Source of the DNA: Bacteroides faecium
GTDB taxonomy: Bacteria > Bacteroidota > Bacteroidia > Bacteroidales > Bacteroidaceae
Length of the DNA stretch: 64,000 nt
NCBI RefSeq assembly: GCF_012113595.1
Contig: NZ_CP050831.1
Location: 5,022,001-5,086,000, forward strand
Direction: 5' to 3'
Under the pieces are notes generated by a model, which worked only from the letters and a program-made list of their open reading frames with translations, searched no databases and was not told the origin of the DNA. Both the position numbers and the translations under genes were made by a program. This document shows positions 1 to 8,258 of this stretch, one piece after another. The first letter of the stretch is position 1, and the number at the start of each line of letters is the position of its first letter.

Positions 1-6
1 AAAGCA

Positions 7-627
7 ATGAATGCACTTTATGATTTCTTCCTGACTCCTCAACCCAAAGACTCCAATAAAACGAGATATCACGCCCGGCTGGTCGTACGGGATACCATTG
101 CACTAGAGGATATTGCCGAAAGAATTGAATCCAGAAGTAGTTTAAGACAAAGCGACGTAATAGGCTCTTTTATAGAGTTCGCAGATGTTTTCAAACAAGA
201 ATTATCCAATGGTAACAGTATTCATATTCCCGGGGTCGGTTCGTTCCGTATCAAGGCAGAATCTCCCGAAGTACGCTCTCCCAAAGAAATCCGCGCTGAA
301 AACATTCATTGCAGCGGAATCGTTTTTACACCGGAAAAAGATTTGCTTCGCGAATTAAAGTCTACGACCTTTGAAAAGGTAAGTGAAACCCGCCGCTCAC
401 AGGAATTGAGCGATATAGAAATTGACGGAAAATTAGCTGAATTTTTCAAAGATAACCCTTATATTACCACACAGCAACTTTGTTCATTATGCGGACTACG
501 AAAAGCTACTGCACTTCGCAGGTTACAAAAACGAGTGACTGAAGGAAAACTGACTCATCCGGGGTATCTTCGTTCTCCATTCTATTTCCCCGTACCAGGT
601 TGGTTCGGAATATCCAGAAATCGTTGA
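7..627 (+). CDS. HU-like (HU-HIG type) DNA-binding protein with C-terminal winged-helix-like region
   Basis: A 206-residue protein whose first ~115 residues read as the Bacteroidetes HU-related fold: the RYHARLVVRD strand, an 'IESRSSLRQSDVIG' helix, and the HU core 'LSNGNSIHIPGVGSFRI'. Residues ~140-185 (ITTQQLCSLCGLRKATALRRL) look like a small helix-turn-helix. That extension is longer than in most family members. Such proteins are presumed nucleoid or DNA architecture proteins; no specific target is known to me. The two codons between the window edge and the ATG are open in frame, so a start further upstream cannot be excluded, but the N-terminus matches the family. It converges with xylE. 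Confidence 0.85.
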   Translation: MNALYDFFLTPQPKDSNKTRYHARLVVRDTIALEDIAERIESRSSLRQSDVIGSFIEFADVFKQELSNGNSIHIPGVGSFRIKAESPEVRSPKEIRAENIHCSGIVFTPEKDLLRELKSTTFEKVSETRRSQELSDIEIDGKLAEFFKDNPYITTQQLCSLCGLRKATALRRLQKRVTEGKLTHPGYLRSPFYFPVPGWFGISRNR

Positions 628-670
628 TGCAATATTAGGTCTTGATTTACAATGAGATACTTGTAAAAAT

Positions 671-707
671 GATTATGACACCATACCATTGGCATGATGT
701 CATAATC
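671..707 (-). terminator. Long hairpin ending the xylE transcript
   Basis: A perfect 10-bp inverted repeat (GATTATGACA / TGTCATAATC) extends inward through wobble pairs to a stem of about 17 bp. On the minus strand it is followed by ATTTTTAC. It lies in the convergent gap between the HU-like gene and xylE and best serves xylE. Confidence 0.7.
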
Positions 708-731
708 TTGATGAAATTACACTAACCTAAT

Positions 732-2186
732 TTACTTATTTTTCTTCCAAAGCTTGCTCATATCTTCCAGTGTCTTGCCTTTCGTTTCGGGCACCCAACG
801 CCAAACGAAGATTGCGGCAGCTACACAGATAATTCCATAAAGGCTGTATGCGAACATCGGACTGAAATCGTACAATGCCGGGAAAGTGGAAGATATAATA
901 TAGTTAAATATCCATTGGAAAGCTACGGCAATGGCAACTGCTTTGCCGCGGATTGTATTCGGGAAGATTTCTGAAATCAATACCCAGCAAATCGGTCCCC
1001 ATGACATCATGAAGAATGCGGCATATACGATAACCGAAACTACCGGGAAGATTCCCTTTATAGCCATACTATCACACATTGCTACTGCAAATGCTCCTAC
1101 TGCCATACCGATAGAACCGATAATTAACAGCGGTTTACGTCCGAAACGGTCTACTGTAAAGATAGCAACCAATGTGAAGATGATGTTTACGATACCCATA
1201 ATAACCGTTTGCATCATACCGCCACCTTCTGCGCCTGCATTTTCAAAAATACGCGGAGCATAGTAAAGTACCGCATTGATACCGATAGCCTGTTGGAATA
1301 CAGAAAGGAGAATACCGATAACGATTACTGCCACTCCATAAGTAAAGAGTTTCTCTGTCTTTTCGTGGGCGGTAGCTTTAATGTCATTAAGGATTTCCTG
1401 AGCTTTTGCCTTGCCGTTGATCTTTTCAAGGATTGAGTAAGCTTTTTCATCCTGCTGTACCAATACCAGATAACGGGGAGTTTTCGGAACAAAGAACAGC
1501 AACAAGCCGAAGAAAGCGGCAGGGAAAGCTTCCGAGCCGAACATATAACGCCAGCCTTCAAATACAGTCCACATATCAGATTCGGAACTAACCGATAAGA
1601 CTCCGGCAGCATCTTTCAGAATAATAGGATTCTGATGGTCGCCCATAATCAGGTAATTCACAAAGTACACCACCAGCATACCAAAGATAATGGCAAACTG
1701 GTTGCACGAAACAAGAGTTCCGCGAATGTTGGAAGGGGCTATTTCCGCGATATACATCGGACAAACGGCAGATGCCAGTCCGACACCGATACCGCCTAAG
1801 ACACGATACAGATTAAATGCAATCAACAAGTCCATATTCGGCTTTCCATATTCAAAAAACAGGACTTCCGGGTAATAAGAGCCTAATGCTGAAAGGAAAA
1901 AGAGTACGGCAGCGAGCCTCAACGAATTACGGCGTCCCAGACGGAAAGCGAATATGCCGGAGAGCGCACCACCAAGTACGCAACCTATCAATGCACTGGA
2001 AGAAGTGATTCCATGCATTACTTTGTTATATTGGAAATCAGAGGCTGAAAGAAAAAAAGCTTCCAAGCCTTTTTCTGCTCCGGAGATAACTGCCGTGTCA
2101 TAACCGAAAAGCAGTCCGCCCAGGATAGCAACGGATGTGATGGAATACAAATAGAGTTTGCTTCCTTCGTTCGTTGTATTGTTCAT
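732..2186 (-). CDS. xylE: D-xylose (pentose):H+ symporter, MFS sugar porter
   Basis: A 484-residue inner-membrane transporter of the MFS sugar-porter family (XylE/GLUT type). Family signatures are present: 'GGLLFGYDTAVISG' in TM1, 'FRLGRRNSLR' in the TM2-3 loop, 'DRFGRKPLL' in the TM8-9 loop and 'PETKGKTLEDM' after the last TM. About twelve hydrophobic segments are visible. It is the last gene of the minus-strand xylose cluster, 108 bp after xylA, and a hairpin lies in that gap. Xylose is inferred as substrate from the adjacent xylA and xylB; the sequence alone would not exclude arabinose. Confidence 0.93.
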   Translation of the reverse strand: MNNTTNEGSKLYLYSITSVAILGGLLFGYDTAVISGAEKGLEAFFLSASDFQYNKVMHGITSSSALIGCVLGGALSGIFAFRLGRRNSLRLAAVLFFLSALGSYYPEVLFFEYGKPNMDLLIAFNLYRVLGGIGVGLASAVCPMYIAEIAPSNIRGTLVSCNQFAIIFGMLVVYFVNYLIMGDHQNPIILKDAAGVLSVSSESDMWTVFEGWRYMFGSEAFPAAFFGLLLFFVPKTPRYLVLVQQDEKAYSILEKINGKAKAQEILNDIKATAHEKTEKLFTYGVAVIVIGILLSVFQQAIGINAVLYYAPRIFENAGAEGGGMMQTVIMGIVNIIFTLVAIFTVDRFGRKPLLIIGSIGMAVGAFAVAMCDSMAIKGIFPVVSVIVYAAFFMMSWGPICWVLISEIFPNTIRGKAVAIAVAFQWIFNYIISSTFPALYDFSPMFAYSLYGIICVAAAIFVWRWVPETKGKTLEDMSKLWKKNK

Positions 2187-2238
2187 AGTTTGTATAAATT
2201 GGATAAGTAGTGTGTAGTAGTTGGATTAGATATAAAAG

Positions 2239-2279
2239 AAGGTGATAAAGCAGCAGTTCAACCACTGCTTTACCACCTT
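2239..2279 (-). terminator. Hairpin between xylA and xylE (terminator or attenuator)
   Basis: 15-bp arms AAGGTGATAAAGCAG / CTGCTTTACCACCTT with one mismatch. On the minus strand the stem is followed by the T-rich CTTTTATA. It would end or thin out transcription after xylA. Since xylE shows no clear promoter of its own, partial read-through that lowers transporter expression is a plausible inference. Confidence 0.6.
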
Positions 2280-2294
2280 AGTATTAGATTTTAA

Positions 2295-3611
2295 TTAGCA
2301 ATACATATTCAGGATTGCTTCATAAAGTTCTTGCTTGCCGCTAGTCTGCTTCGGTTCGCCGTTTGCTTTAGCATAAGCAACCACGTCTTCCAAAGACAAT
2401 TTGCCGTCTTCAAATTCTTTACCTTTACCGCCATCAAATGAAGCGTAACGGTCGGACAACATTTTCTTGTATGGAGATTCGTTCAGCAAAGCTGCCGCAC
2501 TTTCCAATGCACGCGCCATAGCGTCCATACCTGCAATGTGAGCGATGAAGATATCTTCCAGGTCGGTAGAGTTACGACGAGTCTTAGCGTCGAAGTTTGT
2601 TCCGCCATTGCCCAAGCCACCGTTGCGGATAATCTGCATCATAGCCTGAGTCAGTTCGTAGTTGTCAATCGGGAATTGGTCTGTATCCCAGCCATTCTGA
2701 TAGTCACCACGGTTAGCGTCGATAGAACCCAACATGCCGTTATCTACTGCTACTGCAAGTTCGTGTTCGAAAGTATGACCTGCCAAAGTTGCGTGGTTTA
2801 CTTCAATGTTTACTTTAAAGTCTTTATCCAAGCCATGAGCCTTCAAGAATCCGATTACAGTTTCCGTATCTACGTCATACTGATGCTTAGTCGGTTCCAT
2901 CGGTTTCGGTTCAATCAGGAAAGTACCTTTGAAGCCACGGGCACGGGCATAGTCACGAGCGATAGTCAACATTTGTGCAAGATGTTCTTTTTCACGTTTC
3001 TGGTCGGTGTTCAGAAGAGACATATAACCTTCACGTCCACCCCAGAATACATAGTTCTGACCGCCAAGTTCGATAGTAGCGTCAATAGCATTCTTAATCT
3101 GAACGGCAGCACGGGCTACAACGTCAAAATCAGGATTAGTAGCAGCACCGTTCATATAGCGGGCATGACCGAATACGTTGGCAGTACCCCACAACAGTTT
3201 GATGCCTGTTTCAGCTTGTTTCTGCTTTGCGTATGCTACGATTTCTTTCAGGTTAGCTTCGTATTCTTCGATGCTTGCGCCTTCGGATACCAAGTCTACA
3301 TCATGGAAACAGTAGTATTCGATACCCATTTTCTGCATGAATTCGAAACCTGCATCCATTTTGTCTTTTGCAGCCTGAACTGCGTCTGCATTACCATTCC
3401 AAGGGAATTGTTTTGTTCCGCCACCGAACTGGTCACCGCCTTCTGCGCACAATGTATGCCACCATGCCATAGCGAATCTCAACCAATCTTTCATCTTCTT
3501 ACCGTTGATTACCTTTTCAGCATCGTAGTAACGGAATGCCATCGGGTTTTTACTATCTTTACCTTCGAACTTAATCTTTTCAATTCCCGGGAAAAATTCT
3601 TTTGTTGCCAT
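2295..3611 (-). CDS. xylA: Xylose isomerase
   Basis: A 438-residue class II xylose isomerase that converts D-xylose to D-xylulose in the cytoplasm. Visible active-site elements are H103 and D106 in 'FHDVDL', the signature 'VFWGGREGY' near 189-196, E234 and K236 in 'IEPKPMEPTKHQYD', and E270/H273 in 'IEVNHATLAGH'. The metal-binding carboxylates fall in the expected places and the length is normal. It sits 43 bp downstream of xylB and is followed by a hairpin before xylE. The operon arrangement supports the assignment. Confidence 0.98.
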   Translation of the reverse strand: MATKEFFPGIEKIKFEGKDSKNPMAFRYYDAEKVINGKKMKDWLRFAMAWWHTLCAEGGDQFGGGTKQFPWNGNADAVQAAKDKMDAGFEFMQKMGIEYYCFHDVDLVSEGASIEEYEANLKEIVAYAKQKQAETGIKLLWGTANVFGHARYMNGAATNPDFDVVARAAVQIKNAIDATIELGGQNYVFWGGREGYMSLLNTDQKREKEHLAQMLTIARDYARARGFKGTFLIEPKPMEPTKHQYDVDTETVIGFLKAHGLDKDFKVNIEVNHATLAGHTFEHELAVAVDNGMLGSIDANRGDYQNGWDTDQFPIDNYELTQAMMQIIRNGGLGNGGTNFDAKTRRNSTDLEDIFIAHIAGMDAMARALESAAALLNESPYKKMLSDRYASFDGGKGKEFEDGKLSLEDVVAYAKANGEPKQTSGKQELYEAILNMYC

Positions 3612-3654
3612 AATTCTTTTTTATTTTTTAAATGGTTATTATTTATATTGTCAA

Positions 3655-5178
3655 TTACTTATCTGAAGAAAGAACCGGAGCCGGTATTTTGCTTGCCATT
3701 GATTTTTCAAGGCGATATTTCCATTTGGCATATGCGTCTGCATATTCCTGGCGTTTAGCTACATTAGGCTCAATCACGTCCAGTTTGTCGAGTGTGACAA
3801 ACGCCTCGTTATTATCTTTGTAGATACCTGCGCCGATGCCCGCACCTTTCGCTGCGCCTACCGAACCGTCCGTATCATAAAGTTCGATAGTGGCTCCCGT
3901 CACTCCTGCCAGAGTATCACGGAATATCGAACTCAGGAACATATTGGCGTGTCCGGCATGAATCATCTTCACAGGAATACCCATCTGCTCCATAATATCA
4001 ATACCATATTTAAAGGAGAACACGATACCTTCCTGGGCAGCACGAATAATATGATGCTTGCCATGTGCATTGAAATCCAACCCGCGAATGCTACAACCGA
4101 TTTCCTTATTATTCAGCATACGTTCGGCACCGTTGCCGAAGGGAAGGATACTGATTCCCGCGCTGCCGATAGGCGCCTTGGAAGCCAGGACGTTCATTTC
4201 ATTATAAGATATTCCTTCGGGAGCAATCGTACGCTTCACCCATGAATTAAGAATACCTGTTCCGTTGATGCAAAGCAGTACACCCAAGCGAGTCTGTTCT
4301 ATTGAATGATTGACATGCGCAAAGGTATTGACACGTGATTGAGGGTCATAATTCACTTCGCCGTTTACTCCATAAACCACTCCCGATGTTCCTGCCGTAG
4401 AAGCTATCTCACCCGGATTGAATACATTCAGAGAAAGGGCATTATTAGGTTGGTCACCGGCACGGTATGTAATCGGAGTGCCTTCTTTCAAACCTAATTC
4501 TTTAGCTGTCGCAGCGTTGACACGACCCTGCTCTGCAAAAGTAGGTTTAATATCCGCAATCAGCGACGAATCGAATCCGTAGTAATCCATTAAGAAATCA
4601 GCTACCCGGTTGTTCTTGAAATCCCAGAACATACCTTCCGAAAGTCCGGAAACTGTCGTACAGATTTCACCGCTCAGTTTCATGGCGATATAATCACCTG
4701 GCAGCATTATTTTGTAAATCTGCTCATAGATGGCTGGTTCGTTTGCTTTAATCCATGCCAATTTGGAAGCTGTAAAGTTACCCGGCGAGTTCAACAGGTG
4801 AGAAAGGCATTTCTCCTCTCCGATTGTCTCGAATGCTTTCTGTCCATAAGGCACAGCACGAGAGTCACACCAAATAATAGCAGGACGCAACACACGCTGC
4901 TCCTTATCAACGCATACCAATCCGTGCATCTGATAAGAGATACCGATAGCTTTAATCTCGGCAGCACTTACGCCCGATTCAGCCATAATAGCTTGAGTGG
5001 CTAGCTTCAGATTTTCCCACCAACTCTCCGGGTCTTGTTCTGCCCATCCGGGATTCACTGCGATAATATTCGCTTCCGTCTTCGGGAAAAACGCAGACGA
5101 TACACATTTGCCTGTTTCAGCATTTACCAGGCTCGCTTTTACAGACGAGCTACCTATGTCATAACCTAATAGAAACAT
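3655..5178 (-). CDS. xylB: Xylulokinase (FGGY family)
   Basis: A 507-residue FGGY carbohydrate kinase that phosphorylates D-xylulose to xylulose 5-phosphate, feeding the pentose phosphate pathway. The N-terminal ATPase-fold start 'GYDIGSSSVKASLV', the substrate-loop 'ISYQMHGLV', 'IWCDSRA', and the C-terminal phosphate and adenosine motifs ('TAGTSGVVYG', 'HAGHANMFLS') are present. It lies between the Nudix-like regulator (40 bp upstream) and xylA (43 bp downstream), as expected for a xylose operon. Sugar specificity is inferred from that context. Confidence 0.96.
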   Translation of the reverse strand: MFLLGYDIGSSSVKASLVNAETGKCVSSAFFPKTEANIIAVNPGWAEQDPESWWENLKLATQAIMAESGVSAAEIKAIGISYQMHGLVCVDKEQRVLRPAIIWCDSRAVPYGQKAFETIGEEKCLSHLLNSPGNFTASKLAWIKANEPAIYEQIYKIMLPGDYIAMKLSGEICTTVSGLSEGMFWDFKNNRVADFLMDYYGFDSSLIADIKPTFAEQGRVNAATAKELGLKEGTPITYRAGDQPNNALSLNVFNPGEIASTAGTSGVVYGVNGEVNYDPQSRVNTFAHVNHSIEQTRLGVLLCINGTGILNSWVKRTIAPEGISYNEMNVLASKAPIGSAGISILPFGNGAERMLNNKEIGCSIRGLDFNAHGKHHIIRAAQEGIVFSFKYGIDIMEQMGIPVKMIHAGHANMFLSSIFRDTLAGVTGATIELYDTDGSVGAAKGAGIGAGIYKDNNEAFVTLDKLDVIEPNVAKRQEYADAYAKWKYRLEKSMASKIPAPVLSSDK

Positions 5179-5218
5179 AATTTTATTTACGATTTAACGA
5201 TTTACTATTTATGATTTC

Positions 5219-5950
5219 TTACCGTCTCACCTTATTATATATTTTCTTGTCGAACTTATAATAACGGGCGGCACGGTGAGCCACTCCCTGTTGTTTTTCT
5301 TCCAAAGGAACTACATATTCCATCATGGCTATTTTCTTATGGAAATTGCGTACATCTACCGCTTTATCATATACCAACTCAAAAAGAGTTCGTAATTGCG
5401 CAGCCGTAAATTTACGCGGGAGCAGTTCGAATAACATGGAAGGATTGAACTCCACGAACTGGCGGATATAAGTCATCGCTTCGCGGATAATCAGGTTATG
5501 GTCGAAAGCTAATGTCTTCATGTCTTTCAAGGCAATCCAGCAAGCCTGATGCTCATCCAGGTTCTTATCCAATGCGCGGTCTATCTTCACCATCGACAGA
5601 TAAGCAATGGTCACAATACGTTCCACTCTCGACTGCATGGCACGTTCCAGCCAACGTACATCTTTGGGATTACTGGTCCTGTTTTTGGAACCGAATGCTT
5701 TGAACTGCATCAGGTTCACATTTTTAAGTCCTGTCAATTCAAATAATACGCGTTGCGCAGCTTCATCCAAATCTTCGTCCATATATATAAGGCTTCCGGG
5801 AAGTTTCATATCATGATATACCTCGCCGTTTTCTTCACCTGCACGTTTTACTAGCAATACTTTCAGTTGTTCTCCGTCAAAACCAATCACTACACAGTCT
5901 ACTGATATATGATTGTTCGCCAAAGGTGTATTTTTATGTATATTCTGCAT
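5219..5950 (-). CDS. Nudix-family transcriptional regulator of the xylose operon (catalytically degenerate)
   Basis: A 243-residue protein from the ATG at 5950, chosen over an upstream non-ATG start because 'MQNIHKN' is family-like and sits correctly after the promoter. The N-terminal Nudix fold covers ~15-150 and a winged-helix C-terminal half follows ('KFTAAQLRTLFELVYDKAVDVRNFHKKI'), as in NrtR/AraR-type regulators. The Nudix box is broken: aligned to GX5EX7REUXEEXGU, the Gly is S53, the first Glu of the RE pair is V68 and the last catalytic Glu is L72, while E59 and E71 remain. Hydrolysis is therefore unlikely and sugar sensing likely. It is first gene of the xylBAE operon, so autoregulation is expected. 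Known Bacteroides sugar regulators (AraR) use this architecture. Confidence 0.88.
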   Translation of the reverse strand: MQNIHKNTPLANNHISVDCVVIGFDGEQLKVLLVKRAGEENGEVYHDMKLPGSLIYMDEDLDEAAQRVLFELTGLKNVNLMQFKAFGSKNRTSNPKDVRWLERAMQSRVERIVTIAYLSMVKIDRALDKNLDEHQACWIALKDMKTLAFDHNLIIREAMTYIRQFVEFNPSMLFELLPRKFTAAQLRTLFELVYDKAVDVRNFHKKIAMMEYVVPLEEKQQGVAHRAARYYKFDKKIYNKVRR

Positions 5951-5971
5951 ATCTGTTTCTTTAAGACAATG

Positions 5972-6003
5972 CAAATATAGAGGGGAAATACCGTCTAAAC
6001 AAG
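5972..6003 (-). promoter_or_regulatory. Promoter of the xylose operon (-7 TATATTTG, -33 TTG)
   Basis: On the minus strand TATATTTG (5979-5972) fits the Bacteroidetes -7 consensus TAnnTTTG. A TTG triplet lies exactly 20 bp upstream (6002-6000) where the -33 TTTG is expected. It starts about 22 nt before the regulator ATG. Confidence 0.65.
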
Positions 6004-6133
6004 ATTAATTAGTATGCTATAAAACATTGTTTTTCATATAAATACATATCATACATCATACAATATGAATAGTTAGTGTTATCTTATGATTTACAATATG
6101 TATTTTAGTCATTTCCGGGATGAGTAATTGTAT

Positions 6134-6242
6134 AAAGTACAAAAACAGGATTTGCGCTTTATTATCAGTACTTTTCATATGAATTCCAGCGAACGGCAAC
6201 AAGGGTACTTATTGTACTTTAAACGATATGTCATTTTGTACC
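6134..6242. promoter_or_regulatory. Cluster of five GTAC half-sites in the xyl operon-thiD divergent gap
   Basis: The 341-bp gap 5951-6291 has no gene. It holds GTAC at 6137, 6168, 6205, 6214 and 6238. AAAGTACAA (6134-6142) is an exact inverted copy of TTGTACTTT (6212-6220), and GTACTTATT/GTACTTT repeat 9 bp apart. The last site overlaps the thiD -33 box. This is an operator-like arrangement; which regulator uses it is unknown to me. Confidence 0.45.
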
Positions 6243-6266
6243 TTATCGTTTTTTATTCTATCTTTG
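6235..6266 (+). promoter_or_regulatory. thiD promoter (-33 TTTG, -7 TATCTTTG)
   Basis: TTTG at 6235-6238, a 20-bp spacer, and TATCTTTG at 6259-6266 give a full match to the Bacteroidetes consensus, 25 nt before the thiD ATG. Confidence 0.8.
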
Positions 6267-6291
6267 CAGAGTAAATATTAAAAAAACTAAA

Positions 6292-7128
6292 ATGGAACGT
6301 CATCCAGTCATTTTATCCATTGCCGGTTCCGATTGTTCGGGTGGTGCAGGTATTCAGGCAGATATAAAAACAATCTCGGCTTTAGGCGGATATGCGGCAT
6401 CAGCTATCACCGCAGTTACCGTACAAAATACTTTGGGAGTGCGTGCCGTGCAGGCTATGCCCCCTGAAATTGTCCGCGGACAAATAGAAGCTGTGATGGA
6501 AGACCTTCAGCCTGTCGCCATAAAGATAGGGATGGTACATGATATTCAGATTGTCCGTGTCATTTCCGATTGTCTGAAAAAGTACAGACCGGAATATGTC
6601 GTATATGATCCGGTAATGGTATCTACCAGCGGACGAAAACTGATGACGGACGAAACCATCGAAGAGATAAAGAAAAAGTTGCTGCCACTTGCTACTTTAG
6701 TCACGCCTAATATAGACGAGGCCACTGTGCTCACGGGTAAAAGTATCCATAATATCCGGGAAATGCAGGAAGCAGCCGAAATATTGACGGATAATTTCCA
6801 TACCGGCATTTTAATAAAAGGCGGTCACTTGGAAGGAGACGACATGTTCGACCTCCTTCACACTGCCGACTCCATATACCATATATATAAGGAGAAAAAG
6901 ATAGAAAGCAATAATCTGCACGGGACAGGCTGTACCCTCTCCTCTGCCATTGCTACCTGCCTGGCAAAAGGTTATCCCATGCGGGAATCCATCCAGCATG
7001 CCAAGACTTATATCACTCAGGCTATCATTGCAGGAAAGGATTTGCACATCGGTCACGGCAATGGTCCGCTATGGCATTTTCCCGACTCCGTTGCACAAAT
7101 GTGTACATTTTGTGCGGTCGTATCATAA
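6292..7128 (+). CDS. thiD: Hydroxymethylpyrimidine/phosphomethylpyrimidine kinase
   Basis: A 278-residue ribokinase-superfamily enzyme of thiamine synthesis; it phosphorylates HMP and HMP-P in the cytoplasm. The N-terminal 'LSIAGSDCSGGAGIQADIKT' substrate loop, 'AITAVTVQNT', 'YDPVMVSTSG' and the anion-hole motif 'LHGTGCTLSSAIA' are all present. It stands apart from any other thiamine gene in the window, so a salvage role or a related pyridoxine kinase activity is possible. No TPP riboswitch is visible in its leader, which is only about 20 nt long. The coding tail contains the fabD promoter. Confidence 0.92.
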   Translation: MERHPVILSIAGSDCSGGAGIQADIKTISALGGYAASAITAVTVQNTLGVRAVQAMPPEIVRGQIEAVMEDLQPVAIKIGMVHDIQIVRVISDCLKKYRPEYVVYDPVMVSTSGRKLMTDETIEEIKKKLLPLATLVTPNIDEATVLTGKSIHNIREMQEAAEILTDNFHTGILIKGGHLEGDDMFDLLHTADSIYHIYKEKKIESNNLHGTGCTLSSAIATCLAKGYPMRESIQHAKTYITQAIIAGKDLHIGHGNGPLWHFPDSVAQMCTFCAVVS

Positions 7129-7143
7129 AAATACGTAACTTTG
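7109..7143 (+). promoter_or_regulatory. Probable fabD promoter inside and just after the thiD 3' end
   Basis: TAACTTTG at 7136-7143 matches the -7 box. The nearest TTTG (7109-7112) is 23 bp upstream, slightly long. It lies 36 nt before the fabD ATG, so fabD need not depend on thiD transcription. Confidence 0.55.
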
Positions 7144-7178
7144 CACCCGCAATTAAAAATCAATTAAATAATAAAAAT

Positions 7179-8066
7179 ATGAAAGCATTTGTATTTCCCG
7201 GTCAAGGCGCTCAATTCGTGGGAATGGGTAAAGACCTGTATGAAAACTCAGCTTTAGCAAAAGAATTGTTTGAAAAAGCAAATGATATCCTTGGATATCG
7301 CATTACAGATATCATGTTCAATGGCACAGACGAAGACCTTCGTCAGACAAAGGTGACTCAACCTGCCGTATTCCTTCATTCTGTTATCTCTGCCCTTTGC
7401 ATGGACGACGACTTCCAGCCGGAAATGACAGCAGGACACTCCCTCGGTGAATTCTCTGCATTGGTAGCTGCCGGAGCTCTGAGCTTTGAGGATGGATTGA
7501 AACTTGTTTACGCACGTGCGATGGCTATGCAGAAAGCTTGCGAAGCGACTCCTTCTACAATGGCTGCCATCATCGCATTGCCGGACGAGAAAGTAGAAGA
7601 AATCTGTGCATCTGTAAATGCGGAAGGTGAAGTTTGTGTACCTGCCAACTATAACTGTCCGGGACAAATCGTTATCTCAGGTTCCATACCGGGTATCGAA
7701 AAGGCTTGCGAACTGATGAAGGCTGCCGGAGCAAAACGTGCCCTTCCGTTGAAAGTGGGCGGCGCTTTCCACTCTCCGTTGATGGATCCTGCTAAAGTAG
7801 AATTGGAAGCTGCCATCAAGGCAACAGAGATTCATGCTCCCAAATGTCCGGTATATCAGAATGTAGATGCTCTTCCTCATACCGACCCGGCAGAAATCAA
7901 GAAGAACCTGGTTGCCCAGTTGACTGCTTCCGTACGTTGGACTCAATCGGTGAAAAACATGGTTGCTGACGGCGCTACTGATTTCACAGAATGCGGACCG
8001 GGTGCAGTACTCCAAGGTCTGATTAAGAAGATAGACGGCACTGTCAGTGCTCATGGCATTGCATAA
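7179..8066 (+). CDS. fabD: Malonyl-CoA:ACP transacylase
   Basis: A 295-residue FabD that loads malonate onto acyl carrier protein for fatty acid synthesis. The start at 7179 gives the canonical N-terminus 'MKAFVFPGQGAQFVGMG'; an in-frame ATG at 7071 lies inside thiD and upstream of the promoter, so it is rejected. The nucleophile S88 sits in 'AGHSLGEFSAL', and the catalytic His is in 'GGAFHSPLM'. Length is normal for the family. A strong terminator follows at once, so it is probably monocistronic. Confidence 0.96.
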   Translation: MKAFVFPGQGAQFVGMGKDLYENSALAKELFEKANDILGYRITDIMFNGTDEDLRQTKVTQPAVFLHSVISALCMDDDFQPEMTAGHSLGEFSALVAAGALSFEDGLKLVYARAMAMQKACEATPSTMAAIIALPDEKVEEICASVNAEGEVCVPANYNCPGQIVISGSIPGIEKACELMKAAGAKRALPLKVGGAFHSPLMDPAKVELEAAIKATEIHAPKCPVYQNVDALPHTDPAEIKKNLVAQLTASVRWTQSVKNMVADGATDFTECGPGAVLQGLIKKIDGTVSAHGIA

Positions 8067-8097
8067 AGACAATAAATACACTATTTATTAGTTTACA

Positions 8098-8130
8098 GCG
8101 TGTTGGCAGGATTGTCAACACGCTTTTTTT
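8098..8130 (+). terminator. Rho-independent terminator after fabD
   Basis: 8-bp stem GCGTGTTG / CAACACGC with a 10-nt loop followed by eight T. Confidence 0.85.
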
Positions 8131-8258
8131 ATTCTCAATCTTCATACCAAAGAGGGATTAACATGTTCTAAAACATTCAAGTAGATTTCTTTTTCGTAAA
8201 CTTTCCGTATATTGCTTCTGTTTTATTAATAGGAATCATTTACTCAAATTTGTGAGCC

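Noticed and set aside
2538..3758. Long open frame (406 codons) on the plus strand opposite xylA
   Set aside because: It is antisense to a fully conserved xylose isomerase. Its product is Phe/Cys/Ser-rich with no family motif, as expected for a shadow frame.
5951..6291. TPP riboswitch in front of thiD
   Set aside because: The transcript leader after the promoter is only about 20 nt, and no CUGAGA-type conserved core is seen in the gap.
7071..7178. N-terminal extension of FabD from an ATG inside thiD
   Set aside because: It precedes the predicted promoter and the extra 36 residues have no similarity to FabD; MKAFVFPGQG is the family start.
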